A stretch of DNA of 64,000 nucleotides, from NCBI GenBank assembly GCA_016868315.1, contig VGHE01000013.1, positions 1 to 64,000 on the forward strand. The letters run 5' to 3'. The translations under genes and the position numbers were made by a program. Of the stretch, positions 44,583-53,400 are shown one piece after another. The notes under the pieces were generated by a model. It was not told the origin of the DNA. It saw only the letters and a program-made list of their open reading frames with translations, and did no database searches. How positions within the stretch are numbered: the first letter of the stretch is position 1; each line of letters starts with the position of its first letter. Source of the DNA: Betaproteobacteria bacterium. GTDB taxonomy: Bacteria > Bdellovibrionota_B > Oligoflexia > Silvanigrellales > Silvanigrellaceae.

Positions 44583-46033
44583 TGAACAGCGAACCATCAT
44601 CAGCCGATACTGCGGTCGGATACAAGCCTCCATTTCTGACTTTTGTTCTGATTGGCATCAATGCCTTCGTCTATTTAATGATTCAACTTCAAGGCGGACC
44701 AACCTACGAAAATCTGCTGCGCTACGGCGCTAAGGAAAATGGTCTAATTGCTGAAGGTGAAATTGGACGCCTGTTTTTTCCAATGTTCATGCATGCAAAT
44801 CCTGCACATATTCTTTTTAATATGTTTGCACTTTACCAATTCGGGAGAGTCTTTGAGGTTCTCACTGGCGCGAGAAATCTTTTTGTCACCTACATTCTGG
44901 GCGGACTTCTTGGAAATGCGGCGAGTTTCGTGCTCAGCAGTTCCCTTTCGGTTGGTGCATCGAGCAGTCTCTTCGCGCTTCTTTTTGCCCTCTATGTGCT
45001 GGAGCGCTACCAGCAGAAAATAAATCTCGAGAGCACAGGCATCAAAACCAGAACCTCGCTTGGTCCAGTCATTGTAATTAACGCGGTCATCACCTTTTTA
45101 ATTCCAAACATCGATTGGGCTTCCCACCTGGGTGGTAGTATTGCCGGAGTTCTCATCGGGCTGGGCATTGTCATGAAGCACAAAATGAACACCCGTCTGC
45201 TGGGCATGGTCAAATACTGGAGAGTCGATCCCTCAACGCTTCAGCTGCGCTTTTATCAGCGCGAAGGATTATACCTCGCGGTGGTTGGGACTTTAATTTT
45301 CGCTGCGTTTTTCAAAATACCGACCGTGAGCTTTGCCGATAGAGTTTTTGGTCTAGGTGTTCTTGAGGCCAGCAGTAATCCGACGACGGGTCACGCTGAA
45401 GCTGAGTTACCTCGTTATCGCTCGGCATTCGACGCACCTGAGTCTCCTGTCTATCCGGAGACACTTCTTCAACAGGCCATGGCAAATCTGGCCGCCGGAC
45501 GTTTCGACGCTGCCGAATCGATGTTCATTGTTCTCAAGCAACTCAATAAATTTGGGCTTGGAACAACTGAGTTTGCATCGCAGTCAACACACACACTGCT
45601 GGAAAAGGCTGAGGAGGCAGCACGCAGCCGTGAGCAGCTTGATGCGACTCTTGTTCAAGCATTGACCGACGAGAATACATCGGTTGCCGCACAACCAGGA
45701 TACTGTGATAGAGCGGCAGATTACGCTCGCTCCATAGGCTTTTATTCCATTTCTGGACTTTTGTACCGGTGTGCATTCTTCATGGATTTTGGCAACAAAA
45801 AATTTGCTCAATCAGCCATTGCGGACTTGTGGTTGGAGAGCAGTCGATGTGAAAAGAATCTTATTCTCACCTTTAGAAACAGCAACGCAGATGGTTTTGG
45901 TGACTTCCGTGTGCAACGTGAGTCGTGTTCCAACCACCTTGATGAATTCAGAGCGCAGCTCATTCAATTAGAAGGCCTCGGCTTTCTTACTAAGAATGGT
46001 GCTGTTCCAGAAAAAAAAGCATCTTTTAACTAA
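44582..46033 (+). CDS. Rhomboid intramembrane serine protease with periplasmic C-terminal domain
   Basis: Six rhomboid helices plus a seventh at about 230-245. HANPAHILFN (71-80) carries the conserved loop His and Asn80, GASSS (125-129) the catalytic Ser127, and SHLGG the catalytic His182. After TM7 come about 235 mostly soluble residues with two TPR-like helix pairs (YPETLLQQAMANLAAGRFDAAESMF) and four Cys (GYCDRA, YRCAFF, SRCEKN, ESCSNH) that suggest a disulfide-bonded periplasmic domain. ATG 44582 follows GGAGG. Its stop is 12 bases before the first S8 protease gene. It may cleave the S8 proteases' C-terminal helix (inference). Confidence 0.9.
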   Translation: MNSEPSSADTAVGYKPPFLTFVLIGINAFVYLMIQLQGGPTYENLLRYGAKENGLIAEGEIGRLFFPMFMHANPAHILFNMFALYQFGRVFEVLTGARNLFVTYILGGLLGNAASFVLSSSLSVGASSSLFALLFALYVLERYQQKINLESTGIKTRTSLGPVIVINAVITFLIPNIDWASHLGGSIAGVLIGLGIVMKHKMNTRLLGMVKYWRVDPSTLQLRFYQREGLYLAVVGTLIFAAFFKIPTVSFADRVFGLGVLEASSNPTTGHAEAELPRYRSAFDAPESPVYPETLLQQAMANLAAGRFDAAESMFIVLKQLNKFGLGTTEFASQSTHTLLEKAEEAARSREQLDATLVQALTDENTSVAAQPGYCDRAADYARSIGFYSISGLLYRCAFFMDFGNKKFAQSAIADLWLESSRCEKNLILTFRNSNADGFGDFRVQRESCSNHLDEFRAQLIQLEGLGFLTKNGAVPEKKASFN

Positions 46034-46045
46034 CTAAGGCAGACG

Positions 46046-48160
46046 ATGTTGATGAAGAGTATAAAATATTCAACGTTGTTTCAGAGCATCTTCATTGCGT
46101 TGGTGGTGTTTTTCGTTGGTTGTGGCCAGCAGGGTCTTGAGACTGGCATTCGCGCGAAAATTCCCGAGAAGAGTGTTCGCCTTCCGACCCCCGCCAACGT
46201 CGATGCGTGGTGGTCACAATGGGACAAGAAGACGTTTATTGTCGGCATGGTTGAACGCGAAGAGGTGTCGACCTCAGAAGCTCTTCTTCAAACGCGGCAG
46301 TTGCTCGCGGGGGCTTTGATTTCGTCAGTTTCAAACACCGATGGTCTTCGATCCGGGCAATCCCGCTTGGCTCTCGATGCTCTTGCCGGAGCCCTTGTCC
46401 TGGAGCGCCAAACACTCATTCCCGACCTTCCAGAAGTGGGATTGGAGCTTTCATCGAGTTCGCCGACCCCTCCGTCCAACCGGATTCAGGTGTCCCACTA
46501 TTTTGTTTCTGTGCCTTCTGTTGTGCAGGGTGCGGAAAAAGCATCTCAGTATGGTCTTGAGGGGTTGTTGCGCTTCAGCGACGCGCTGACGAAGCGTCAA
46601 GGTACGGCCGGGTTGCTGCAAGCTCTGGCGCGTGCACGGGGAGTTGAATGGGTAGAACCTAATTTGGTTGGTTACTTGCGTTCACAGAGAAGGCCTGGTG
46701 CGGAACAAGCCGGCGCACTCGGAATTGCGCCCGAGTTCAAATACAACACGTCAATTGTTTCAGTGCTCAAGAGAATTCGCGCCGACACAGCCTACTCTTA
46801 TGTTGAGCGAACCAAGCCAAAGCTCTCTTCGGTCACGGTGGCCATCCTCGATACCGGTGTTGACTCCGATCATCCTGAACTCAAAGACCAGATGTTCGTG
46901 AATCCTGGGGAAACCAAGGATGGATTAGACAACGATAACAATTGTTACGTCGATGACATTTTTGGAATTGATGCCACGCTTGAGTGTGGCCGCGATGATG
47001 GCGTTGTTCCGCGACCCGGTCATGCTGATTTAGGTGGATCCGGTAAGCAGTGTCCACGCACGCGTGCCGACGATGAGCTGTCTGCAAACTGTGGCCACGG
47101 TAGCCATGTTGCGGGAATTGTTGCAGCCAAACATGGTGGAGATCTCAGTACCATTGGTGTTTGTCCGAGCTGTAAGATTCTCTCTGTTCGTGTAGCCGAG
47201 CGCTGCGTGCAGCCCGACACCAATCAAGCTGGAGAATGTCGGCGACCCATGACCGCATTTGACCCGCTCACCTCGTATGAGGTCGACGGTGGAATTTCAG
47301 ATGCTTCTCAGGTGCGAGCTCTGGCTTATCTTTACAATCTGCGCGCTCCTGACAATCGGAATCGTTTGCTTGTCAATGTGGTCAATCTGAGTCTTGGTAA
47401 GTATTTTGCATCGCGCTCAATGAGTTACATTATTCGCAATCTGCAGCGCAAAAATATTATTGTGGTAGCAGCAGCCGGCAACGACGGAACTGAGACCCCG
47501 AGCTATCCTGCTGCTTACGACAGTGTGGTTGCTGTTTGTGCCACCAGCGAGGACTATGCAAAGGGCGTCTACGGCCGCGCACCCTTTAGCAACTTCGGCG
47601 ACTGGGTCGATATTTGCGCTCCGGGAACTGACATAGTTTCGACCACGCCGGGAAAAACCTTCGATGGCGGCGGGCTTTTCGTAGACAAGAGTGGAACAAG
47701 TCAGGCAACGCCCTTTGTTGCAGGTGCGCTTGGTTATCTGCTTTCTTATTATGGCAACGATAAGAGTGCTCCGCAGATCGTAGAGATGCTCAAGGACGCT
47801 GCTGATTCTGAATCACTTTATAATTCACCGAGCAATCGCGTGCCGGGAACGGGTGAGAGACTTTACCGTGCGTGCTACACGGATACCTCCAACTGCGACA
47901 ATCTTCTCGGATCTGGTTTTCTTGACCTCGATGCTGCGCTTCAGGGAAGGAAGCAAAGCAAAACAAATTTTGACTATCTCTCCAATCAACCGGGAGGCTG
48001 TATTGTGAGCTCGGCTGCAGCGCTGCACTCACGCTCGTTCAGTGATCAGCTCTTGTGGTTTCTCACCAGCATGCCAGCTCTTTTGGCTCTGGCTTATATG
48101 ATTTTGCTTGTCCTCCGTTGGACATCTCGCAGAAAAATATCCGGGAGAACGAGACAATGA
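46046..48160 (+). CDS. Subtilisin-like (S8) protease lipoprotein with C-terminal sorting-like tail (paralogue A)
   Basis: Signal peptide with lipobox FVGC (Cys26). A prodomain-like region ends GVEWVEPNL (199-207), the end of an I9-type inhibitor. The catalytic triad is Asp269 (AILDTGVD), His351 (CGHGSHVAG) and Ser552 (SGTSQATP), with oxyanion Asn479 (AAAGND). Many Cys are in the catalytic domain. The C-terminus (650-704) has GGCIVSS, a spacer, LTSMP, a TM helix (about 670-690) and the basic RRK, resembling GlyGly-CTERM or MYXO-CTERM tails. Its stop overlaps the next gene (ATGA). The closest relative in the window is the next gene. Anchored at both ends until processed (inference). Confidence 0.9.
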   Translation: MLMKSIKYSTLFQSIFIALVVFFVGCGQQGLETGIRAKIPEKSVRLPTPANVDAWWSQWDKKTFIVGMVEREEVSTSEALLQTRQLLAGALISSVSNTDGLRSGQSRLALDALAGALVLERQTLIPDLPEVGLELSSSSPTPPSNRIQVSHYFVSVPSVVQGAEKASQYGLEGLLRFSDALTKRQGTAGLLQALARARGVEWVEPNLVGYLRSQRRPGAEQAGALGIAPEFKYNTSIVSVLKRIRADTAYSYVERTKPKLSSVTVAILDTGVDSDHPELKDQMFVNPGETKDGLDNDNNCYVDDIFGIDATLECGRDDGVVPRPGHADLGGSGKQCPRTRADDELSANCGHGSHVAGIVAAKHGGDLSTIGVCPSCKILSVRVAERCVQPDTNQAGECRRPMTAFDPLTSYEVDGGISDASQVRALAYLYNLRAPDNRNRLLVNVVNLSLGKYFASRSMSYIIRNLQRKNIIVVAAAGNDGTETPSYPAAYDSVVAVCATSEDYAKGVYGRAPFSNFGDWVDICAPGTDIVSTTPGKTFDGGGLFVDKSGTSQATPFVAGALGYLLSYYGNDKSAPQIVEMLKDAADSESLYNSPSNRVPGTGERLYRACYTDTSNCDNLLGSGFLDLDAALQGRKQSKTNFDYLSNQPGGCIVSSAAALHSRSFSDQLLWFLTSMPALLALAYMILLVLRWTSRRKISGRTRQ

Positions 48161-50253
48161 ACGTCTTTAAATATTTTTTAGCATCTCTCGTTTTTGCATT
48201 GCCTTCCTGCGGAGATAAAAAATCTGAATACGAGGTGTACCAGAAGGTCAGCGGAGTGACCTGGCCAACGCTGGAAAATCCTACTGCGTGGCGAAAGCTT
48301 TGGGATGGTAGGTCTTGGATTGTTGCACTTTCGCGTGACTATCAACAATTAAAGAGCCGTGAGAGGTTGCGCGATCAGCTTGCTTTTTCACTTGTGCGCA
48401 CTCTGCAGGAGAGAGACCCTGCATTTGTTGTGAGTGCAGATTTTCACGCACGTGCTGCACAACTCATTAATGCGCATGTGGTTGACATCCGTAACATGGA
48501 GCAGACCTTGAGTTCGGGGCACGCACCGATGCCTGTCTTCGGATTCGGCACGCTCTCGCTCCGTGGAGGATCCGCTGGCCTGGAGCAATTGTTGATGGCC
48601 AGCGAGTTTCTTGGAAGTCAGTTGCGCGGGCTAGAAGCCGAGGTCAGGAATAACTACCTTCTCGAATTCATGTGGTCTTCACTCGAGAGAACACCTGGGG
48701 TTGAGTTTGCCGAGCCCGACTTGGAGAGCCAGACTCAGGCCACGCCTGCTGAGATTCAGACCTTTCTGAAGAATCAGTGGAATACAAATGTGATTGGTGT
48801 TGCTGAACTTGCTCCACTCATGGCTCAGAGCGGACAGTCTGTTGTGGCAATCATCGACACAGGTGTAGACAACGCGCTCGATGCAGCCGGTTCGCCGCTG
48901 GATGGGCGTTTCTTCAAGAATCCGGGCGAAGATCCTGCACGTGGAAAAAGTGAGGGTTCCGACGACGATGGCAACGGTTGGGTCGATGACTTCATGGGTA
49001 TTGACGCAACGATTCCCAAAGGTGAAGTCGACAGAAGTCCTGCTCCACGGCCAGGTTCCAACGATGTTGGCGGCAAGGGCGCCCGGTGTGATGACACGGG
49101 CGCAAAGAATGCATCAAGCTGTGGCCACGGCACGCACGTTGCTGGGATTGTTGCTGGATACGGACCTGCTGGTGCATTTCCATATGCGGGTGTGTGCCCG
49201 TTAAATTGCCAAATTCTCCCTATCCGTGCAGCGCGCCGTTGCTTTGGTCCAAAGAGTCAACCCGATGCTCTCTGCCAGCCGGCAGAGGAGGCGGGTGCCT
49301 TTAATCCCGAGCAGCAGCGTGAGTTTGACGGCGGAATCACGGATTCTTCGCAGCTGCGGGCACTGGCCTATATTCTTGATTTGGAGTCACCCTCGAGTCC
49401 GGGTCGCCTGGCCACCAACGTGGTGAACCTCAGCATCGGTAAGTATTTTTCAAGTCGCTCGTTGTCGCTCATTTCGAGACGTTTGATTCAAAACGATGTG
49501 TTAATGGTCGCAGCAGCAGGTAATCAGAACGTTGAGGTTCCGATGTTCCCTGCTGCCTACCGTGATGTTATTGCGGTGTGCGCAACGAGTAAGGCTCCTG
49601 GCGAGCAAGAGCCCACGGGAAGTAGTGACCCTACCAAGGGTGCTGCCGGTTCTCGTGGCGAACGATTTAAGGCGCGCTACAGCAACTTTGGTGACTGGGT
49701 AGACATCTGTGCCCCAGGCACACGAATAATTGCTTCAGTTCCGGGTGGAGATACGGATTTTAAGAGTGGAACGAGTCAGGCGTCGCCGCATGTTTCGGGC
49801 ATCGCTGGGCTCATTAAGGCGCTGCGTCCGAGCCTTTCAGCCCTCGAGATTCGTTCGCTTCTCATCAAGTATTCTGATTTTGATTTTCTCTACGGTTTGT
49901 TGGCCAACGGTCGGCGCGTGAACGCTGATTTTGAATACTCACCCTATCCGGACATCAAGGTTTTTCTTCTGGGCGCAGGGGAGTTGAGCGCATCAAATAT
50001 CTTTTTCGCACTCACCGATCCGAGTAAAGCGCGTCTGAGTCAGGCGAGCTCCGCAATTGAATCTGGAGATACCAGCCAAGTGAAGGAGGGCTGTATCGTG
50101 TCGAGTCTTGCGGCAAATCATCCTCTCAAGACTCTCGAGCGCACCACAAGCATGCCTTTCATGTTATTGCTTTCGTATGCCATTTTCTTCCTCTTTCGGG
50201 TTTCTAGGCGCAAAAAAAAGTCCGGCGGGCTGCCGGACTCTCCTCATGAATGA
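48157..50253 (+). CDS. Subtilisin-like (S8) protease lipoprotein with C-terminal sorting-like tail (paralogue B)
   Basis: ATG 48157, with GGGAG nine bases upstream and an ATGA overlap. Lipobox LPSC (Cys18). The prodomain ends GVEFAEPDL (181-189). The triad is Asp234 (IIDTGVD), His324 (CGHGTHVAG) and Ser540 (SGTSQASP), with Asn456 (AAAGNQ). An insertion before the FKARYSNFGDWVDICAPG block (EQEPTGSSDPTKG) distinguishes it from paralogue A. The tail is EGCIVSS (644-650), TTSMP, a TM helix of about 16 residues, then the basic SRRKKKS and 10 extra residues. The AAA codons of the basic stretch double as the antisense T run of a terminator for the facing gene. Confidence 0.9.
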   Translation: MNVFKYFLASLVFALPSCGDKKSEYEVYQKVSGVTWPTLENPTAWRKLWDGRSWIVALSRDYQQLKSRERLRDQLAFSLVRTLQERDPAFVVSADFHARAAQLINAHVVDIRNMEQTLSSGHAPMPVFGFGTLSLRGGSAGLEQLLMASEFLGSQLRGLEAEVRNNYLLEFMWSSLERTPGVEFAEPDLESQTQATPAEIQTFLKNQWNTNVIGVAELAPLMAQSGQSVVAIIDTGVDNALDAAGSPLDGRFFKNPGEDPARGKSEGSDDDGNGWVDDFMGIDATIPKGEVDRSPAPRPGSNDVGGKGARCDDTGAKNASSCGHGTHVAGIVAGYGPAGAFPYAGVCPLNCQILPIRAARRCFGPKSQPDALCQPAEEAGAFNPEQQREFDGGITDSSQLRALAYILDLESPSSPGRLATNVVNLSIGKYFSSRSLSLISRRLIQNDVLMVAAAGNQNVEVPMFPAAYRDVIAVCATSKAPGEQEPTGSSDPTKGAAGSRGERFKARYSNFGDWVDICAPGTRIIASVPGGDTDFKSGTSQASPHVSGIAGLIKALRPSLSALEIRSLLIKYSDFDFLYGLLANGRRVNADFEYSPYPDIKVFLLGAGELSASNIFFALTDPSKARLSQASSAIESGDTSQVKEGCIVSSLAANHPLKTLERTTSMPFMLLLSYAIFFLFRVSRRKKKSGGLPDSPHE
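50212..50239 (-). terminator. Minus-strand intrinsic terminator inside the end of an S8 protease gene
   Basis: AGTCCGGC/GCCGGACT with a 5-base loop, followed on the minus strand by eight T. It serves the short HPF-like gene (stop at 50274) and is embedded in the coding sequence for the S8 protease basic tail. Confidence 0.8.
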
Positions 50254-50273
50254 ACTGAGCAATCGAGCTCGGT

Positions 50274-50597
50274 TCAACTTGCCTGAGCAATGCCTTTCAC
50301 AGGCTTGTGATGATCATAGCGCTTGCTGTGCGCCTTTTTAATTTGCTCCATCGCACGACGGGTCGCCCCATGAATGCTGTGATACATATCGGGCGAACGT
50401 ATTGTCACGTCACCATGAAATGGACCATCGTTCCAGGTCAGGTGTACAACGTGGTCATTGCCTTCCAGCGACAAAGCCCAGCGGCTCCCGAAGTTGTGAA
50501 GTGCAAGTGGCTTCAACTTTTCTGTTGATTCTGCCTCGCAGCACTCGCGCAACGCTTGGGTTAATTCAAAACCATGAGCCGCAACCTGATTCGCCAT
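50274..50597 (-). CDS. Short HPF-like (S30AE-related) protein
   Basis: 107 residues. The sequence follows E. coli HPF in two places: HGFELTQALRECCEAESTEKLKP versus the HPF start (EITEALR..), and SPDMYHSIHGATRRAMEQIKKAHSKRYDHH versus HPF's DMYAAIDGLIDKLARQLTKHK. The middle strands are compatible (SLEGNDHVVHLTW). It is therefore probably a divergent ribosome hibernation factor or a derivative that binds elsewhere. ATG 50597 is fixed by AAAAGGAG. Last gene of a three-gene operon, 13 bases after the PATAN gene. Confidence 0.72.
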   Translation of the reverse strand: MANQVAAHGFELTQALRECCEAESTEKLKPLALHNFGSRWALSLEGNDHVVHLTWNDGPFHGDVTIRSPDMYHSIHGATRRAMEQIKKAHSKRYDHHKPVKGIAQAS

Positions 50598-50610
50598 GAG
50601 AAACTCCTTT

Positions 50611-51756
50611 TTAGGAAATTGCTTCAGCCACTCGCGAAAAGTACGAACCTCTCGTACTGACCAATTCGGCATGAATTCTTCTTGCGTCCTCCTCAAATCC
50701 TCGGTTGTTTGAGAGTTCAAAGAGTAAATACAGTAAAGCTTTGTGCAGACCCTCCTGAACGAGTGTAACAACGGAGACAGGCCAACGGTTTGCCATTGAG
50801 CCTCTCGCCCGCAATTTGAAATCGCGGTTCAGTGCAATCACTTTGTGGAGTTGTTGAATGACGAAACCGTGGTTTGGAATCAGTTGGACACCTGCACCAA
50901 ATTCAGATTCGAGGATTCGAATCGCTCTGTTCACTGCCACGTCCCATCCGGTCAGATTCTTCTCGATGAAGACAGCTTCCATCAACAAAAATACCTTGTT
51001 GGCGGAGCCCACGACCTCTTGAAGCTCATTTTCGGCGGCCTTCGGTAGATCTTGAGCATGAAGATTCCAAGTGTCCACAATGATTCCCATTGCGTACATT
51101 TTGAAGATCGCTTTGAGTGTATAAATTTTCGACAATCGGCTCTTCTCGTCGATAATTGTTGTGAAGTCTTTGTGCTGCTCCACGAGGGTCAACATGTCTT
51201 TTAGAAAATCTGTTTTTGCGAGTGGTCGAGCGCGTTCATCGATTTTTAGCGCCGGTGACTGGCGTGCAGCAGCCTCGAACAGGCGGATGTGGCGATTATC
51301 CTCTTCACATTCATCGAGGGTTTGATCCCAGCGAAAGCGCAGACCCAAGTCGGGTGTTTTCAATTTTTCGATGCCGCTGACTTCAATATCCAAAGTGGGG
51401 TAGAGCGAGAGCGAAGTGAGAATTTCTTTCGACTGAAGAACAAGTGCCTCCCACAGGTCGGTCATGTTGAGTAAGCCCGTCTGAACCAGCAAGTCTCCAA
51501 ATCGGAATCTCTCGTTGACCTTGCCCGCAAGCTCAACGAACAGGTCAAGAGAGATTCTTCCCTCACGGTAGATCACATCACCAAGGCGATCATCAAGCAG
51601 GTTTGAATTGCAATGAGTGATCTCTCCGCCCTGCAGGAAGACGTTTTTCTGTCCCTCCGAGCAGGAGAATTTTACCGATCCGGTAAAGTGCATTGTCCTT
51701 AGGTCGAGGAGAAAATCCCTCAACATTCTTCCGTCAATAGTGGTTCGCTGATTCAT
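50611..51756 (-). CDS. DUF4388 (PATAN-domain) protein
   Basis: Starts with a DUF4388/PATAN region (about 1-150: LRDFLLDLRTMHFTGSVKFSCSEGQKNVFLQGGEITHCNS, then RFGDLLVQTGLLNMTDLWEALVLQ), a domain common in deltaproteobacterial and cyanobacterial signalling proteins. The rest (about 160-381) is helical with no motif I recognise. Cytoplasmic. The ATG overlaps the stop of the upstream receiver-TPR gene as ATGA, so the two are translationally coupled and probably work together, perhaps in gliding, polarity or phosphorelay control (inference). Confidence 0.8.
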   Translation of the reverse strand: MNQRTTIDGRMLRDFLLDLRTMHFTGSVKFSCSEGQKNVFLQGGEITHCNSNLLDDRLGDVIYREGRISLDLFVELAGKVNERFRFGDLLVQTGLLNMTDLWEALVLQSKEILTSLSLYPTLDIEVSGIEKLKTPDLGLRFRWDQTLDECEEDNRHIRLFEAAARQSPALKIDERARPLAKTDFLKDMLTLVEQHKDFTTIIDEKSRLSKIYTLKAIFKMYAMGIIVDTWNLHAQDLPKAAENELQEVVGSANKVFLLMEAVFIEKNLTGWDVAVNRAIRILESEFGAGVQLIPNHGFVIQQLHKVIALNRDFKLRARGSMANRWPVSVVTLVQEGLHKALLYLLFELSNNRGFEEDARRIHAELVSTRGSYFSRVAEAIS

Positions 51757-53123
51757 AACGCGCCCTGTTCTGCTTCTTGTAGCTCTTCGCCCTGAGCCTC
51801 CTGCACGAGAGGCAATTCAGTGAGAAACAAAATGTGCATGATGTTCTTTTTCATTTGCAGCCACTCGTTCACACTTTCTGGTGGGACACTCGATTCTTCC
51901 ATTTTTCCGAGGAAAACCATTTCGAGAACTTCTTCTTTATTGAAGGCTCGATATTTGGGTTGTCGCTTTGTGGTGGGTTTGGTGTCGAGGAGATCTGGAG
52001 CCGCCGTGGCTCCGGATCGGAACGTCGGTTTTTGCAGTTGTCCGAGTGCAGAGGGGGCATTCTCTTGGACGCAGAGCGCGAGCAGGCCGTCGATTTTTTC
52101 GTTCAATTCCGCCGGTGCGAGAGATTTTGTTTCCAAGAGGTCGCGGCTGGCATCGTTGTATCGTCGAAGCTTCAAATACAGACGCGCGCGGTTGAAGAGT
52201 GTCACAAACCGCGATTCTGGGGTCTCAAGCGGACCAAGTGCCTTTCGGTAGAGAAGCAGAGCATCTTCGACGTGACCAGTTTTGCTCAGCTGCAGCGCGA
52301 GGTTGTTGAGCAAGGCAGTCATTCCCTCGCGGGTTGCGAAGTCCTCGCAAAAGCTCAGCTCGGCCTCTTCTGCAACTGTCAGCTGGTGCGCCGGGCCATG
52401 CACGCGCTTCGCCTCCAGACGCGCAATAGTCTTCTCCTCTTTGGCGAGAATCTGTACGGCCTCATTTAATTGCCCCAGACGAAGCGAGACGCGGGTACGC
52501 ACTTGCAGGCCAGGGAGATAGTCGCTTTTTAATTTGAGCACTTTGGCGATGGTTGCATTGGCGCGATAGAATTCTTGCTTCTTGAGGTACTGCAGTGCCT
52601 GAAGCGTGAGGGCTTCAAGAGATTCGGGTTCCTTCTCAATCCAGATGGCAAGAGTTCGCTCGGCTTCGAAGACACCACCCCTCATGAAGAGGTCATGCAC
52701 TTTGCGCAGGGCGATGCGGTTAATAGGCAGAGTGCGTTCGCGTTCAATCAATTCCGAGAAGGCCTGCTCCATCATGCCAATGCTCACCGGTTTGATAAGC
52801 ACGGTGGCAAAGCCTTGGGTGCGCAGGGTGACAATCTCCTCACGCGATTGAACCCGAGCGAGCGCGACAAGTAACCCCTTGATCTCAGTCTTGAGCTTGC
52901 TTAGCTTCTCGAGAAAGCCCGATTTTTCGGTTTCCGGCAAACTGTCGACGTCGATAAGCACCAAAGCAGTGTTCTGAAGCGTGGTGTGGTTCTCAAGGTC
53001 TTTGGCGTCCTTGATGACGGTCAGTTTTTTGAGCCCGAAGCTGCGCAGGGCCATCTGAATGTCGGCAGCTAGTCCGCCTTCCGGGGAGAGCAGCAGAGCC
53101 GTTGGGAATTTGTTTTGCCGCAT
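51753..53123 (-). CDS. Receiver-like domain plus TPR protein
   Basis: Residues 1-130 form a receiver-like domain: VLIDVDSLP keeps the phospho-Asp and IKPVS the conserved Lys, but the N-terminal acidic pair is missing (ALLLSPEG). Four to five TPR-like helix pairs follow (about 150-340), then a Pro/Thr-rich linker and an acidic C-terminus with a Gln-rich end. ATG 53123 is preferred; TTG 53129 is closer to GGGAG and remains possible. First gene of the operon with the PATAN and HPF-like genes. Same layout as 42179-43438, where the phospho-Asp is lost. Confidence 0.75.
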   Translation of the reverse strand: MRQNKFPTALLLSPEGGLAADIQMALRSFGLKKLTVIKDAKDLENHTTLQNTALVLIDVDSLPETEKSGFLEKLSKLKTEIKGLLVALARVQSREEIVTLRTQGFATVLIKPVSIGMMEQAFSELIERERTLPINRIALRKVHDLFMRGGVFEAERTLAIWIEKEPESLEALTLQALQYLKKQEFYRANATIAKVLKLKSDYLPGLQVRTRVSLRLGQLNEAVQILAKEEKTIARLEAKRVHGPAHQLTVAEEAELSFCEDFATREGMTALLNNLALQLSKTGHVEDALLLYRKALGPLETPESRFVTLFNRARLYLKLRRYNDASRDLLETKSLAPAELNEKIDGLLALCVQENAPSALGQLQKPTFRSGATAAPDLLDTKPTTKRQPKYRAFNKEEVLEMVFLGKMEESSVPPESVNEWLQMKKNIMHILFLTELPLVQEAQGEELQEAEQGAL

Positions 53124-53224
53124 GCTCAAGAGCTCCCAGTTGTCTGCAACAGGTCTTGGTCAAAGGTCATCCCATCCCTATTCTACACCTGCCAGACGGG
53201 GTGTGGGTTGCCAGGGCTTTTGAA

Positions 53225-53253
53225 TTGACAGATGCAAAATCGGGCGGTAAGCG
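53225..53253 (+). promoter_or_regulatory. Possible promoter upstream of rpsP
   Basis: A perfect TTGACA at 53225-53230, 17 bases, then a poor -10 (TAAGCG). The 277-base region 53124-53400 holds no gene. Confidence 0.25.
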
Positions 53254-53400
53254 AGGTTTCCCACATGACGTTGGGATGTTTCTGGCAACGCGTCCACGAG
53301 TCTTTAACGGAAATCACTCAAATGGTTGGGTTATTTTCAGAACTCGCGAGATGCCGGGTATGTGGTCCCTGTTTATCCACGGCAATGAAGGATTTAGCAA

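Noticed and set aside
53370-53382. DnaA-box-like TTATCCACG before rpsP
   Set aside because: Single near-match, and another single TTATTCACA lies at about 23130; no cluster, no AT-rich unwinding region, no dnaA/dnaN genes, so not an origin.
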